In this document: positions 7,852-16,971 of the stretch, piece after piece
How the letters are laid out: each line of letters begins with the position of its first letter
How positions within the stretch are numbered: position 1 is the stretch's first letter
Source: Shewanella sp. MBTL60-007
Lineage (GTDB): Bacteria; Pseudomonadota; Gammaproteobacteria; Enterobacterales; Shewanellaceae
Direction of reading: 5' to 3'
Assembly (NCBI RefSeq): GCF_019654915.1
Contig: NZ_BPET01000043.1
Location: forward strand, 1 to 50,456
DNA length: 50,456 nt
Program-made: the position numbers and the translations under genes
Notes under the pieces: generated by a model
What the model saw: only the letters and a program-made list of their open reading frames with translations
What the model was told of the DNA's origin: nothing
The model's database searches: none

Positions 7852-9096
7852 TTAGCAAAGCACACCATTAAAAGGTTCGACGGTGACTTGAGAGCCATCG
7901 CTTAAGCCATCGCAATCTTGGGCTAAAATAATGAAGCAGTTTGCTAGGGTCATCGATGTCAGCATGCCAGAACCTTGGCCGCCAGTGACAGCAACTTCGG
8001 CCTCACCTTGCGCGTTATAGCTTAATATCGCACGCTGGTACTCTACTCGACCAGGGAACTTACGGATCTCACCCTTGAGCGTAGCTTTTAGTGTCACAGG
8101 TTTTACCTGAGGTAAGCCTTGCATCTTATTGAGTAGCGGCCATACAAGTTTGTAGAAAGTCACCATGGATGAAACTGGATTGCCAGGGAGTCCACAGAAT
8201 ACTGCATCACCAAGGTGGCCAAAGGCAAAAGGTTTACCCGGTTTAATGGCTAGCTTCCAGAAGGTGATCTGACCCTCTTCATCAAGGATCTGTTTAGTGA
8301 AGTCGGCATCACCCACTGAGACACCACCAGAGGTTAGAACCATATCGGCACATTCTGATGCCGTTTTAAAGGCTTGGCGAATGGCTTCTTTATCGTCTTC
8401 GATAACGCCAAGATCGATCCATTCGATATTACCGCGGCTCAGCAAACCTTGGATACTATAGCGGTTAGAGTCGTAGATTTGACCCGGACCTAATTCGCTG
8501 CCAACTGGGCGCAGTTCATCGCCTGTAGAGAAGAAAGCTACTTTAACGATACGCTTAACACGTAACTGGCTGACGCCAATTGTTGCCAATACGCCCATCT
8601 CGGCAGCACCAATTAAGGTACCTGCTGCCAGTACTTTAGTACCACTGGTGAGCTCTTCACCGCGGCAGCGAACGTTAGCGCCAAGCTCTTTTGGTGCTTC
8701 AATGGTGATCAGCTCACCATCAGCAGTAACCTTTTCCTGCATCTGTACTGTGTCATAGCCGCTTGGTACTGGCGCACCTGTCATGATACGAATACAGCCG
8801 CCCTTGACGCACTTACCCGTATAAGGATGGCCTGCGAAAGATTGTCCAATTAACTTTAGTGGCTCGCCTGCAGCCAAGTCTGCAAAGTTGAACGCATAAC
8901 CGTCCATTGCTGAGTTATCGAAAGGAGGAAGATCGATATGAGAGGCAAGATCTTCTGCGAGTACTCGACCTAAAGCTTGAGGTAGTGTCACGACTTCTGA
9001 GTCTGTGATGGGTTTTACTTGTTCTAGTAATTTAACGATAGCCTGATCGGGATGCATTAGGCTAGGTTGCGAACATGGATCTGCATGAGTCTGCAT
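7852..9096 (-). CDS. moeA: Molybdopterin molybdenumtransferase MoeA
   Basis: This 414-residue protein catalyses insertion of molybdate into adenylylated molybdopterin, the last general step of molybdenum cofactor synthesis. The order of motifs is that of MoeA: 'LPPFDNSAMDGYAF' (about 57-70), 'IRIMTGAPVPSGYDTVQMQE', the MPT-binding 'TSGGVSVGDADFTK' and 'KPFAFGHLGDAVFCGLPGNPVSS'. Length matches E. coli MoeA (411). It is the first gene of the moeA-moeB operon and is divergent from ftnA, with 348 bp between. No clear ModE site was recognised upstream. Confidence 0.95.
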   Translation of the reverse strand: MQTHADPCSQPSLMHPDQAIVKLLEQVKPITDSEVVTLPQALGRVLAEDLASHIDLPPFDNSAMDGYAFNFADLAAGEPLKLIGQSFAGHPYTGKCVKGGCIRIMTGAPVPSGYDTVQMQEKVTADGELITIEAPKELGANVRCRGEELTSGTKVLAAGTLIGAAEMGVLATIGVSQLRVKRIVKVAFFSTGDELRPVGSELGPGQIYDSNRYSIQGLLSRGNIEWIDLGVIEDDKEAIRQAFKTASECADMVLTSGGVSVGDADFTKQILDEEGQITFWKLAIKPGKPFAFGHLGDAVFCGLPGNPVSSMVTFYKLVWPLLNKMQGLPQVKPVTLKATLKGEIRKFPGRVEYQRAILSYNAQGEAEVAVTGGQGSGMLTSMTLANCFIILAQDCDGLSDGSQVTVEPFNGVLC

Positions 9097-9444
9097 CTAT
9101 CTATCCTTGAGACGTGAATCGGAACGTTAAGTAAAAACGAATATAGCGCATTATGCCATGGTGAATATAGATGGCTATGATCTGCGCGGCAGTTTTTAAA
9201 CACAGTTAAAATAGAGTGGCAATTAATGATACAGATCTAACCACTATTCACGGGGGTGACTCTATCCTTTACGGCTGATTTAGCTGGTTTTTTTGTTAAA
9301 AGCAATCGTAGCTAAGGTAACGTAAGATGCTGTAAATGAAAACCATTATTATTTATTTAACAATCACTTAAGTAAATTTTATTGCAATTATTAGCTAGCT
9401 TGATAACAATAACTGCCACAAACTGAAAGCCTTAAGGAATTGAT
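9097..9444. other. Intergenic region between moeA and ftnA
   Basis: This 348-bp stretch between divergent genes is AT-rich and must hold both promoters. The only recognisable site is a Fur-box-like sequence at 9332-9350. A TTGCAA...TAACAA pair around 9386-9413 could be the ftnA promoter but is weak. No coding frame or RNA gene was seen. Confidence 0.6.
9332..9350 (+). promoter_or_regulatory. Fur-box-like site upstream of ftnA
   Basis: GTAAATGAAAACCATTATT agrees with the 19-bp Fur consensus at 14 of 19 positions by eye. It lies 94 bp before the ferritin start codon. Iron control of ferritin is common, directly by Fur or through antagonism of H-NS or a small RNA, so the site is plausible but unproved. 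Confidence 0.5.
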
Positions 9445-9972
9445 ATGTTAGCCCAGAAGATGATTGACCAGTTAAATGACCAGATCAACATGGAGTTCTT
9501 CTCCTCTAATCTGTATCTACAGATGAGCGCATGGTGCGAAGATAAAGGCTTTGAAGGTGCTGCTAAGTTTATGCGTGCTCACGCCGAAGAGGAAATGGGC
9601 CACATGCATCGTCTGTTTACTTATGTGAGTGAAACAGGTGGTATGCCACTTTTAGGGACTATCGAGGCTCCACAAGCTGAGTTTCCGTCACTTTTGGCAC
9701 TATTTGAGTACACCTATGAACATGAGCAGTTGATCACTAAAAAGATCAATGAACTCGCACATGCGGCTTTCACTAACCAAGATTATTCAACCTTTAACTT
9801 CCTGCAGTGGTATGTGTCAGAACAGCATGAGGAAGAGAAGTTATTTAAGTCTATCGTCGATAAGATCCGCCTTGTTGGCGAAGATGGTAAGGCACTATTC
9901 TTTGTCGATAAAGATCTGGCGCAGATGGCAGTCGAAGAATCTGCAAGCGTGATGACTAGCGAAGCAGTTTAA
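9445..9972 (+). CDS. ftnA: Non-heme ferritin FtnA
   Basis: A 175-residue ferritin, a 24-mer cage protein that oxidises Fe(II) and stores it as ferric mineral in the cytoplasm. The four-helix bundle with ferroxidase ligands is visible: E17-type residue in 'NMEFFSSNLYLQMSAW', the 'HAEEEMGHMHR' pair of ligands (about 46-56), 'YEHEQLITKKINEL' and 'EQHEEEKLF' (about 127-135). Heme ligands of bacterioferritin are absent, so FtnA rather than Bfr is chosen. AAGGA sits seven bases before the ATG. A Fur-box-like site lies upstream and a bidirectional terminator downstream. Confidence 0.95.
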   Translation: MLAQKMIDQLNDQINMEFFSSNLYLQMSAWCEDKGFEGAAKFMRAHAEEEMGHMHRLFTYVSETGGMPLLGTIEAPQAEFPSLLALFEYTYEHEQLITKKINELAHAAFTNQDYSTFNFLQWYVSEQHEEEKLFKSIVDKIRLVGEDGKALFFVDKDLAQMAVEESASVMTSEAV

Positions 9973-9987
9973 TTTTGTAGAACAATG

Positions 9988-10020
9988 AAAAAGAGCAGCG
10001 TTGGCTGCTCTTTTTGTTTG
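9988..10020. terminator. Bidirectional terminator between ftnA and the GGDEF-EAL gene
   Basis: A 12-bp stem (9988-9999 with 10004-10015) around the loop GTTG has T runs on both strands. It serves ftnA rightward and the GGDEF-EAL gene leftward. Confidence 0.85.
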
Positions 10021-10034
10021 TTACTCTAGTGCGC

Positions 10035-13000
10035 TTAAACAGCGTTAAGCTCAGTTCCAATATTGAGATAATGAAATGGTTGTGCATGCGTTAAAAAGGC
10101 GACTAGTTGTGCCTTAGGCAGTGGTTTAGACATCAGGTAACCTTGGGCGTAATCACAGCCTAAGCTGTGTAAGAACTGCCACTGTTCAATGGTTTCAATT
10201 CCTTCCGCCACGAGTGGCATCTCTAAGCTTTGCGCCATCATGACGATCGCTTTAATCAACTTTGCGTCAGATGGATTGTTTAGCACGTTATCGATAAAGC
10301 TCTTATCGATCTTAATTACCGAAATGGGGCATTGAGTTAGGTAGCTGAGTGCTGAGTAACCGGTACCAAAGTCATCGAGGTAGATATCAATTCCGAGCTG
10401 TTTGATTGCCTCTAAGGTCCGTAGGCAACGAGGCTTATCTTCGATCAACATGCTCTCGGTGATTTCAATATGCAGATCTTTCGCGGCGATACCGTGTTTA
10501 GATAATGCGTCTTTGAGCACGTCGTAAAAGCTGACATCTCGAGAGCTTAAACATTGACGCCCCGACACATTGATCGCCATCTTGAGCATCAATCCTTGAG
10601 AGTGCCACTCGGCAAGATCTGAGAGGGCTTGGTGTAGGATCCATTCGCCTAATGGTTCAATCAACCCGGCCTCTTCGGCGATCGGGATGAAGGCTTGTGG
10701 CGAGATGATGCCGAACTCAGGATCATTCCAGCGGACTAGGGCTTCGACACTGACGATGGCTCCGTTACGCATATCAATGACAGGTTGATACTCAAGGTAA
10801 AACTCTGATTGCTTGACCGCTTTACGTAACCTCTGTTCGAGGTGCATCCGCTCCAGCATCTCTACATTCATCTCGGGAGAGAAATATTGATAATGGGCTC
10901 GACCGTCACGCTTTGCCTGATACATAGCGGTTTCAGAGTTATGTAATAGCATCTCAATATCTTGACCATCTTCTGGGTAGAAGGCGATGCCGAGGCTGGA
11001 GGAGATGTTGGTCTCTTTTTTATTGATAATAAAAGGCTTAGATAGTGCGTTGATCAACTTCTGGGCTAATTGTTCGGTACACACGCTGCCTGTTTGTGGA
11101 GCGATAATCACAAATTCATCACCGCCAATACGGGCGATAGAGTCATCAGGCCCTAACACGGCTTCGAGTCGTGCGGCAGACTGTTTTAATACCTTATTAC
11201 CCGCTGCGTGGCCGTGCAGCTCGTTAATAAACTTAAACCTGTCTAAATCGATGAAGAAGATGGCGACTTGGCTGTCGGTATTTTGCGCAGTATCGATAGC
11301 TTGCTGTAGCCTTGAGGAGAACAGGTGTCGATTTGGTAGTTTGGTTAATGAGTCGAAGTTGGTCTTATACCAGAGGTCTTGCTCATATTGTTTATTATTA
11401 CTGATATCGAGAAATAGCCCAATGTACTGAGTTACCTCATTCTTACTGTTTTTGACCGCAGTAATTTTCAGGTACTCTGGGTAGATCTTGCCATCCTTGC
11501 GCTTATTCCAGATCTCTCCTTCCCAGCTACTCTTACTGCTTAACGTTTGCCATAGCTTTTGGTAAAAATCCTGCGGGTGATGATCCGAGCTTAAGATGTT
11601 TGGTGTCTTTCCTTTGACATCCTCTAAGCTATAGCCAGTAATTTTGGTAAAGGCGGGGTTGACGAGTTCGATGCGGTTGTTGGCATCGGTGACGATAATC
11701 CCTTCGGCTGAGTGCCTGAAAACGGCGGAGGCTTGGTGTAGAGCGCGTCTAGACTTCATTCGCTCCGATACCATTTGGTTGACTGCTACTGCTATTTGCG
11801 CAAGTTCATCTTTGCCCTTAACTTCAAGATCTAATACTAGGCTTGGGTCTTTTGCTAGTTTTTCCACGTCATCGACTATGCCTCTCACTGAGTCAATGAG
11901 GTTATTGGCTATGTTCCTACCGATTAGATAGACCACGTAGAAGAAAAGAAGCCCGGCAAAAATACTAATATAGAGATAAGAGAGGATCTGCTGTTTTTCA
12001 ATCTCATTCTGGCGAGCGATATTTGCTGTTAGCTGAGTATTTAGCTGATGTAGGTTATCAATGCCTTCGGTTGCCGCATGCCACCAGGCTTCGCTATCGA
12101 CCACGGGAGCTTGATGTTGTAACTGATATAAGCTGTCATGTAGGGCGATATCTTGACCAAGTAACTCTAATGTTGCTCCTGGAGCAGGTAGCTGGGTCAA
12201 CTCGGCCTTTGCAATATGCGCTTGGTAATTTTTAGCGGTTTGCTCAATCGTTTTGACTAATACTTGCTGTGTTGGCGTTAGAGTGTGGTGATTAACTAAA
12301 TTATCTAACGCATTTTTTAAGGTGAAGTAATTTTCTCGAAAACTCGATAAATAGGCGGGATTGAGCGTCGTTAGGTAACCGTTAAAGTTATAACTAAGAC
12401 CCCCATAGCCGATTAGATCGTCGATGATTTCAGTCTTCTCTACCAGATTAACTTGTTGCTGCAGCTGTGTACGGTAACTGGAGATTAGCTGCTGTGCTGG
12501 GCTATCCATCAATTCGCCAAAGCTACTAAGATTATCTGGCGTCATCACAGAAATCGCATTGGCAATGACACTGTCGAGTTGTGATCTAACCTGTGCGATC
12601 TGTTTGAAGTCGTTAGGATCTAATGTCTGCGCAGATAACAACCTGTTTATAAGTCCCCGTTCTTGACCCGTGAGCTCCTGAATCTTGAGCATGTTAATCA
12701 GATCGGACTGCACTAGCACTTGGTATGAGTTATCGCTCTTAAAGCGTAACTGTGACACAAAATTAATGAGCTTTTGGGTCAGTTGAGAGTAGAAACTGAA
12801 GTATTCAGGGGTGTTTAGCTCGATCACTTTCTTTCGAGCAATCTCGAGTTGCTGTCGTGCTAAACTGGCTTTCTGAATTTGATCTTGCAAGGCATGAAAT
12901 AGTTCGGTGTCATTCTTTACCGTATTGATCGTTTTATCGAGAGCGGAGTTAAAAACCAACTCTTGGAACATTTGGTCTGTCGTTAGCCATTGCTGTTGCA

Positions 13001-13253
13001 GCTCAGCTTTAAATAGGCGGCCATTACTGCTGAGATATCCAGCAGAGAGGCCGCGTTCTTTTTGTAGCTCATAGATGACATTCTCTATCCCTAAGGTGAT
13101 CTTAGTCGTGAGCACGTTTGCTGAAGCGTGTTGGTATTGCTTGATGAGAGTTGATGCGCTTAGTACTGCAAGTAATACCAAAATAAACATAGGTAGGGAT
13201 GCAGATAGCAATAATTTCTGTTTCAAGCTCAATCGACTTAACACGGGTCGCAT
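10035..13253 (-). CDS. NIT-HAMP-PAS-GGDEF-EAL cyclic-di-GMP signalling protein
   Basis: This 1072-residue inner-membrane receptor has a membrane helix at about 13-35, a periplasmic NIT domain (nitrate/nitrite-sensing family; hallmark 'YELQKERGLSAGYLSS' near 60-75), a second helix near 425-447, a HAMP linker, a PAS domain ('FRHSAEGIIVTDANNRIELVNPAF'-like block, about 510-620), GGDEF and EAL. The GGDEF motif is intact (about 708-712). The usual upstream RxxD inhibitory site is replaced by GPDD. The EAL domain is complete (EAL at about 836-838, then 'ITESMLIE', 'LDDFGTGYSALSYL', 'VAEGIET'), so phosphodiesterase activity is likely, perhaps with cyclase activity too. Nitrate sensing is inferred only from the domain name. 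It stands alone, flanked by terminators or gaps. Confidence 0.9.
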   Translation of the reverse strand: MRPVLSRLSLKQKLLLSASLPMFILVLLAVLSASTLIKQYQHASANVLTTKITLGIENVIYELQKERGLSAGYLSSNGRLFKAELQQQWLTTDQMFQELVFNSALDKTINTVKNDTELFHALQDQIQKASLARQQLEIARKKVIELNTPEYFSFYSQLTQKLINFVSQLRFKSDNSYQVLVQSDLINMLKIQELTGQERGLINRLLSAQTLDPNDFKQIAQVRSQLDSVIANAISVMTPDNLSSFGELMDSPAQQLISSYRTQLQQQVNLVEKTEIIDDLIGYGGLSYNFNGYLTTLNPAYLSSFRENYFTLKNALDNLVNHHTLTPTQQVLVKTIEQTAKNYQAHIAKAELTQLPAPGATLELLGQDIALHDSLYQLQHQAPVVDSEAWWHAATEGIDNLHQLNTQLTANIARQNEIEKQQILSYLYISIFAGLLFFYVVYLIGRNIANNLIDSVRGIVDDVEKLAKDPSLVLDLEVKGKDELAQIAVAVNQMVSERMKSRRALHQASAVFRHSAEGIIVTDANNRIELVNPAFTKITGYSLEDVKGKTPNILSSDHHPQDFYQKLWQTLSSKSSWEGEIWNKRKDGKIYPEYLKITAVKNSKNEVTQYIGLFLDISNNKQYEQDLWYKTNFDSLTKLPNRHLFSSRLQQAIDTAQNTDSQVAIFFIDLDRFKFINELHGHAAGNKVLKQSAARLEAVLGPDDSIARIGGDEFVIIAPQTGSVCTEQLAQKLINALSKPFIINKKETNISSSLGIAFYPEDGQDIEMLLHNSETAMYQAKRDGRAHYQYFSPEMNVEMLERMHLEQRLRKAVKQSEFYLEYQPVIDMRNGAIVSVEALVRWNDPEFGIISPQAFIPIAEEAGLIEPLGEWILHQALSDLAEWHSQGLMLKMAINVSGRQCLSSRDVSFYDVLKDALSKHGIAAKDLHIEITESMLIEDKPRCLRTLEAIKQLGIDIYLDDFGTGYSALSYLTQCPISVIKIDKSFIDNVLNNPSDAKLIKAIVMMAQSLEMPLVAEGIETIEQWQFLHSLGCDYAQGYLMSKPLPKAQLVAFLTHAQPFHYLNIGTELNAV

Positions 13254-13542
13254 TCGGCGATGATCCTCAGCAGGAGATAATTTTGGCTCAGTAATGCAAT
13301 GAAGCTAGATGGAGTATAAAGTGCGCTAGATAATACTCATAGAGATATAGGTACGTCTCAGTATGTTCACTAAAGTTACGCCTAGGTCACGAATTTAGCA
13401 AAATACATCAAATATGGTCTAATTCAAAGGTTTTGAGGGTGTGTTTGTTATTCCCAATGGCTATAAGTAATTGGGAAGGGGCTGTTGTTAATTATGTGGG
13501 TAAGCAGCCGCATGTGATTGCGGCTGTTCACTGAAGGTGGAT
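13254..13542. other. Intergenic region between ribB and the GGDEF-EAL gene
   Basis: No coding frame seen. Two inverted repeats lie near the ribB end: TTCCCAAT (13451-13458) with ATTGGGAA (13470-13477), and CAGCCGCA (13505-13512) with TGCGGCTG (13519-13526). The second lies 17 bp past the ribB stop and may end its transcript, but neither has a clean T tract. The right-hand part must carry the leftward promoter of the GGDEF-EAL gene. Confidence 0.5.
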
Positions 13543-14181
13543 TTATTGCGTATTGCGGTAAGCAACAATGTCTTCGATGGTCAGTACAGGCATATCATGC
13601 TGTTGAGCAAACTCAACGATTTCAGGTAAACGGGCCATGGTGCCATCGGCTAGAGTCACCTCACAAAGTACACCGTAGGGCTTAAGGCCTGCGAGCTTCA
13701 TTAGATCGACGGTGCCCTCTGTATGACCACGACGCTCAAGTACACCACCTGGGCGAGCACGTAGTGGATAAACGTGACCTGGCCTCGCTAAGTCATCAGG
13801 TTTAGCGTTATCGGCGATTGCGGCTTTAATTGTGGTGACACGGTCGGCAGCAGAAACACCTGTAGTGACACCCTGTTTGGCTTCGATACTCACGGTAAAG
13901 GCGGTGCCATATTGGCTATTATTGTCGCTTACCATTGGCGGAAGCTGAAGTTGCTCGATACGTTCATCGGTCAGACAGAGGCAAACAATACCGCTGCATT
14001 CGCGAATAAGTAGTGCCATCTGCTCGTTAGTGAGGGTTTCTGCTGCATAGATCAGATCGCCTTCGTTTTCACGATCTTCATCATCAACAACTAACACACC
14101 TTTGCCTTGGCGAAGTGCTGTTAGTGCTGCATTAACACGTTCAATTGGATTGCCATAAGGGGCAAGTAGAGACTGATTCAT
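13543..14181 (-). CDS. ribB: 3,4-dihydroxy-2-butanone 4-phosphate synthase RibB
   Basis: This 212-residue enzyme converts ribulose 5-phosphate to 3,4-dihydroxy-2-butanone 4-phosphate and formate, feeding riboflavin synthesis. The acidic active-site motif 'VVDDEDRENEGDLI' (about 32-45) and 'RPGHVYPLRARPGGVLERRGHTE' (two overlapping halves near 137-160) are complete. A longer frame begins three codons upstream, but there AAGGA nearly abuts that ATG; it sits eight bases before the ATG at 14181, and E. coli RibB starts MNQTLL, like MNQSLL here. It is a standalone RibB with no RibA domain. The FMN riboswitch upstream shows feedback control by flavin. Confidence 0.95.
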   Translation of the reverse strand: MNQSLLAPYGNPIERVNAALTALRQGKGVLVVDDEDRENEGDLIYAAETLTNEQMALLIRECSGIVCLCLTDERIEQLQLPPMVSDNNSQYGTAFTVSIEAKQGVTTGVSAADRVTTIKAAIADNAKPDDLARPGHVYPLRARPGGVLERRGHTEGTVDLMKLAGLKPYGVLCEVTLADGTMARLPEIVEFAQQHDMPVLTIEDIVAYRNTQ

Positions 14182-14348
14182 GGATAACATCCTTAAAATA
14201 CGACATTGGGTTGGCCAGAATCAGGGCATACAGAAAATAACACATCTCTGCTGTCGAACGAGTCGCCATAGAGTTATGTGCATAATAAGAACCGAGCAAA
14301 ATCCACCACGAAGCTTAAATTAACTTCACGGATTATTTGCTTAAATCT

Positions 14349-14613
14349 TATATTCTCTTTCATCCGGACTTAGCGTACTAACACTGTTGTGGAGTACCCA
14401 TTACCGTCGGCTCTGGAGTAGGTGCAACCTTATGGCAGACGGGCGTCTTTGATAAGGTCTGTTTACCAGATCTGCTGACCCTAGTTAATATATGCAGCTA
14501 TTTATCTTGAGATTTAATAGCGTAAACTAGGCGCTCGCGGGCTTTTATGAGGTGATGACTTATCACCGCATAACTTACCGCCGGTGGGGAGTTACACCCC
14601 GCCCTGAGAATTA
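14349..14613 (-). promoter_or_regulatory. FMN riboswitch (RFN element) controlling ribB
   Basis: Read on the minus strand, the region begins with CAGGGCGGGGTGTAACTCCC and ACCGGCGGTAAG, continues with AGCCCGCGAGCGCC, then CAGCAGATCTGGT, CCAGAGCCGACGGT and closes with CCGGATGAAAGAGAATA. These are the conserved parts of the RFN aptamer in order, with enlarged variable arms. Downstream, CCGTGAAG (14331-14324) can pair with CUUCGUGG (14313-14306) through two G-U pairs, a possible part of the expression platform before ribB. High FMN should shut off ribB. Confidence 0.93.
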
Positions 14614-14802
14614 TACTTGGCTGAATATGAATGAATTGATTAACAATTCAGCCGAGTGGCGCAATATTGCGCCTATTTAAATTAAATGACAAGCTGAGAT
14701 GTAAAAATGGCGAGATAGGCCAAAACTGTCGGCTAAATGACTTATGGATCACCCTAATCAAAGTACGGATGACTTCGATTAAGACTGCACAAGGAATGTT
14801 AG
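14614..14802. other. Control region between ribB riboswitch and the oligopeptidase gene
   Basis: The region holds nested inverted repeats: an 11-bp imperfect pair (14616-14626 with 14646-14656) and the perfect 16-bp palindrome GGCGCAATATTGCGCC (14658-14673). They lie where the leftward ribB promoter and the rightward oligopeptidase promoter must be. No regulator could be named. Confidence 0.4.
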
Positions 14803-16971
14803 ATGAAAATTGCCCCCCTTATACTGAGCGCTGTACTGCTATTTGGATGTAATAATATGACCACCACCCAAGCTGTTAAACCTCCTCAAGCCGATAAAAT
14901 TCCGCATAGCATGACGCTCCATGGAGTGACGCGTGTCGACGATTATTACTGGATGCGCGATGACGAGCGCAAGGCTCCAAAAATTATCAGTCATTTAAAT
15001 GCAGAAAACGCTTACACCAAACAAGAGTTCAAGCCATTTAACGACCTCAAGCAAGGTTTGTTTGATGAGCTAGTGGGGCGTCTAGATAAAGACGAGTCGA
15101 GTGTGCCTTATTTTTGGCATCAGCATTGGTATTACCGCTATTACAAACAGGGCTTTGAATACCCCATTATTGCCCGTAAAACCGCGCTAGAGAGTGACAG
15201 TGAACAAATTCTGCTGGATGTGAATGAACGTGCGGAGGGGAAAGACTTCTATGGTTTGGGCAGTGTGTCGGTGAGCCCAGATGAAACTAAGTTAGTGTTC
15301 GGCGAAGATCTGCTAAGTCGACGTATCTATACCCTGTACTTTAAAGACTTAACCTCAGGCGAGTTAATGAGCGATAAGCTTGAGGGGACCGATGGTGGCA
15401 TCGTTTGGGCCAGTGACAATCAACACCTGTTCTATATCGCTAAAGATCCGAAGACACTGCTGGGCTATCGAGTGTTCCGCCACAAATTGGGGACGGCGCA
15501 ATCGGAAGATGTACTGGTATATGAAGAGCAAGACGATGCCTTCTATATCAGCTTAGGTAAATCACTAGATGAATCGGTTATCGTCTTGCATGCTGAAAGC
15601 ACCGTGACTAGCGAAGTCAATATGCTAGATGCGAACCAGCCCTTAGGCCAGTTTAAGCCTGTGCTACCTAGAGAGGAGGGGCATGAGTACTCAGTGTCTA
15701 AGTTAGGCGACAGCTATTACATTCTCACTAACTGGCAGGCGACCAACTTTCGTTTGATGAAGGTGGCTATCGCCCAAGCTGCAGATAAGAGTGCTTGGCA
15801 AGATGTTATTGCCCATGATCTTAACTCACGTATCGAAGATGTGTTGCTGCTGAGTGACTATATGGTAGTGCAAACCCGTGAGAGAGGCATTAGTCGTATA
15901 CGTGTTTACCCACTTAATGGCCAAGCAGAGTTTGAATTGGCCTTTAATGATCCCGCTTACGTGGTTGGCTTCGATATTAACGCTAACCAGCGAAGCGATA
16001 AGCTTAGAATTTATTACTCTAGCCCAACAACGCCAGAGTCTGTGTATGAATATGTATTGGCTAAGCCAAACGAGCGTGAACTGCTTAAGCAAGAAAAGGT
16101 GCTAGGTGCATTTAATGCCGATGATTATCAGGCTGAGCGTCTGTTTATCGAGGCGCGTGACGGTAAAGAGGTTCCTGTGACCTTGGTCTATCGTAAAGAC
16201 AGCTTTAATAAGGATGGCACCAATCCACTGTATCAATATGGCTATGGCTCATACGGCTATACCGTAGAGCCCGACTTTAGTTCATCGGTCTTGAGCCTGC
16301 TAGATCGCGGTGTGGTGTATGCTATCGCCCATGTGCGAGGTTCTGAGATGCTCGGCCGAGCATGGTATGACGATGGCCGAATGTTGAATAAGCAAAATAG
16401 CTTCAATGATTTTATCGATGTCACCAAGGCGCTAACTGAGCAAGGTTATGGTGCCAAAGATAAAGTTGTCGCCGCTGGTGGCAGTGCAGGCGGTCTGCTT
16501 ATGGGTGGGGTGATAAATCAGGCGCCAGAGCGTTACTTTGCCGTGGCAGCCCACGTGCCTTTTGTAGATGTGGTGACCACCATGCTCGATGAGTCTATTC
16601 CATTGACCACGAACGAGTATGACGAGTGGGGGAACCCAAATGAAAAGGTCTATTTTGACTACATGCTCAGCTATGCCCCGTATGACAATGTCAGTGCGCA
16701 AGACTACCCACACCTGTTAGTAACTACAGGTTTACATGACTCTCAAGTGCAGTACTTTGAGCCTGCTAAATGGGTCGCCAAGCTACGTGAGGTTAAGACT
16801 GACGATAATATGCTGCTGTTCGATACAGACATGGAAGCAGGGCATGGTGGTAAGAGTGGCCGCTATCGCCAGTATGATGATACGGCGAAAGAGTATGCTT
16901 TCTTTATTGGCTTGTTAGGCTTAGATGGCGACAAGCAGCAAGGTACAATCACAGAGGCTGCTAGCCGTTAA
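14803..16971 (+). CDS. ptrB: Oligopeptidase B-like serine peptidase (S9A), lipoprotein
   Basis: A 722-residue prolyl-oligopeptidase-family enzyme that cleaves short peptides, in the OpdB group after basic residues. A beta-propeller (about 75-430) precedes the alpha/beta-hydrolase domain with the triad S561 (GGSAGG), D646 (LHDSQV) and H681 (GHGGKSGR). Unlike the cytoplasmic E. coli enzyme, it starts with a lipoprotein signal, MKIAPLILSAVLLFGC, lipid Cys at 16, followed by N, so a periplasm-facing anchored form is likely. The family start 'PHSMTLHGVTRVDDYYWMRDD' follows at about 35. AAGGA precedes the ATG. Its stop overlaps the next start by one base (TAATG). Confidence 0.9.
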   Translation: MKIAPLILSAVLLFGCNNMTTTQAVKPPQADKIPHSMTLHGVTRVDDYYWMRDDERKAPKIISHLNAENAYTKQEFKPFNDLKQGLFDELVGRLDKDESSVPYFWHQHWYYRYYKQGFEYPIIARKTALESDSEQILLDVNERAEGKDFYGLGSVSVSPDETKLVFGEDLLSRRIYTLYFKDLTSGELMSDKLEGTDGGIVWASDNQHLFYIAKDPKTLLGYRVFRHKLGTAQSEDVLVYEEQDDAFYISLGKSLDESVIVLHAESTVTSEVNMLDANQPLGQFKPVLPREEGHEYSVSKLGDSYYILTNWQATNFRLMKVAIAQAADKSAWQDVIAHDLNSRIEDVLLLSDYMVVQTRERGISRIRVYPLNGQAEFELAFNDPAYVVGFDINANQRSDKLRIYYSSPTTPESVYEYVLAKPNERELLKQEKVLGAFNADDYQAERLFIEARDGKEVPVTLVYRKDSFNKDGTNPLYQYGYGSYGYTVEPDFSSSVLSLLDRGVVYAIAHVRGSEMLGRAWYDDGRMLNKQNSFNDFIDVTKALTEQGYGAKDKVVAAGGSAGGLLMGGVINQAPERYFAVAAHVPFVDVVTTMLDESIPLTTNEYDEWGNPNEKVYFDYMLSYAPYDNVSAQDYPHLLVTTGLHDSQVQYFEPAKWVAKLREVKTDDNMLLFDTDMEAGHGGKSGRYRQYDDTAKEYAFFIGLLGLDGDKQQGTITEAASR

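Noticed and set aside
9121..9190. ModE operator before moeA
   Set aside because: Only short AT-rich fragments such as CGAATATAG resemble a half-site; no paired half-site at the right distance.
10987..11430. 147-codon plus-strand frame inside the GGDEF-EAL gene
   Set aside because: It is antisense to the conserved GGDEF region and shows no independent features.
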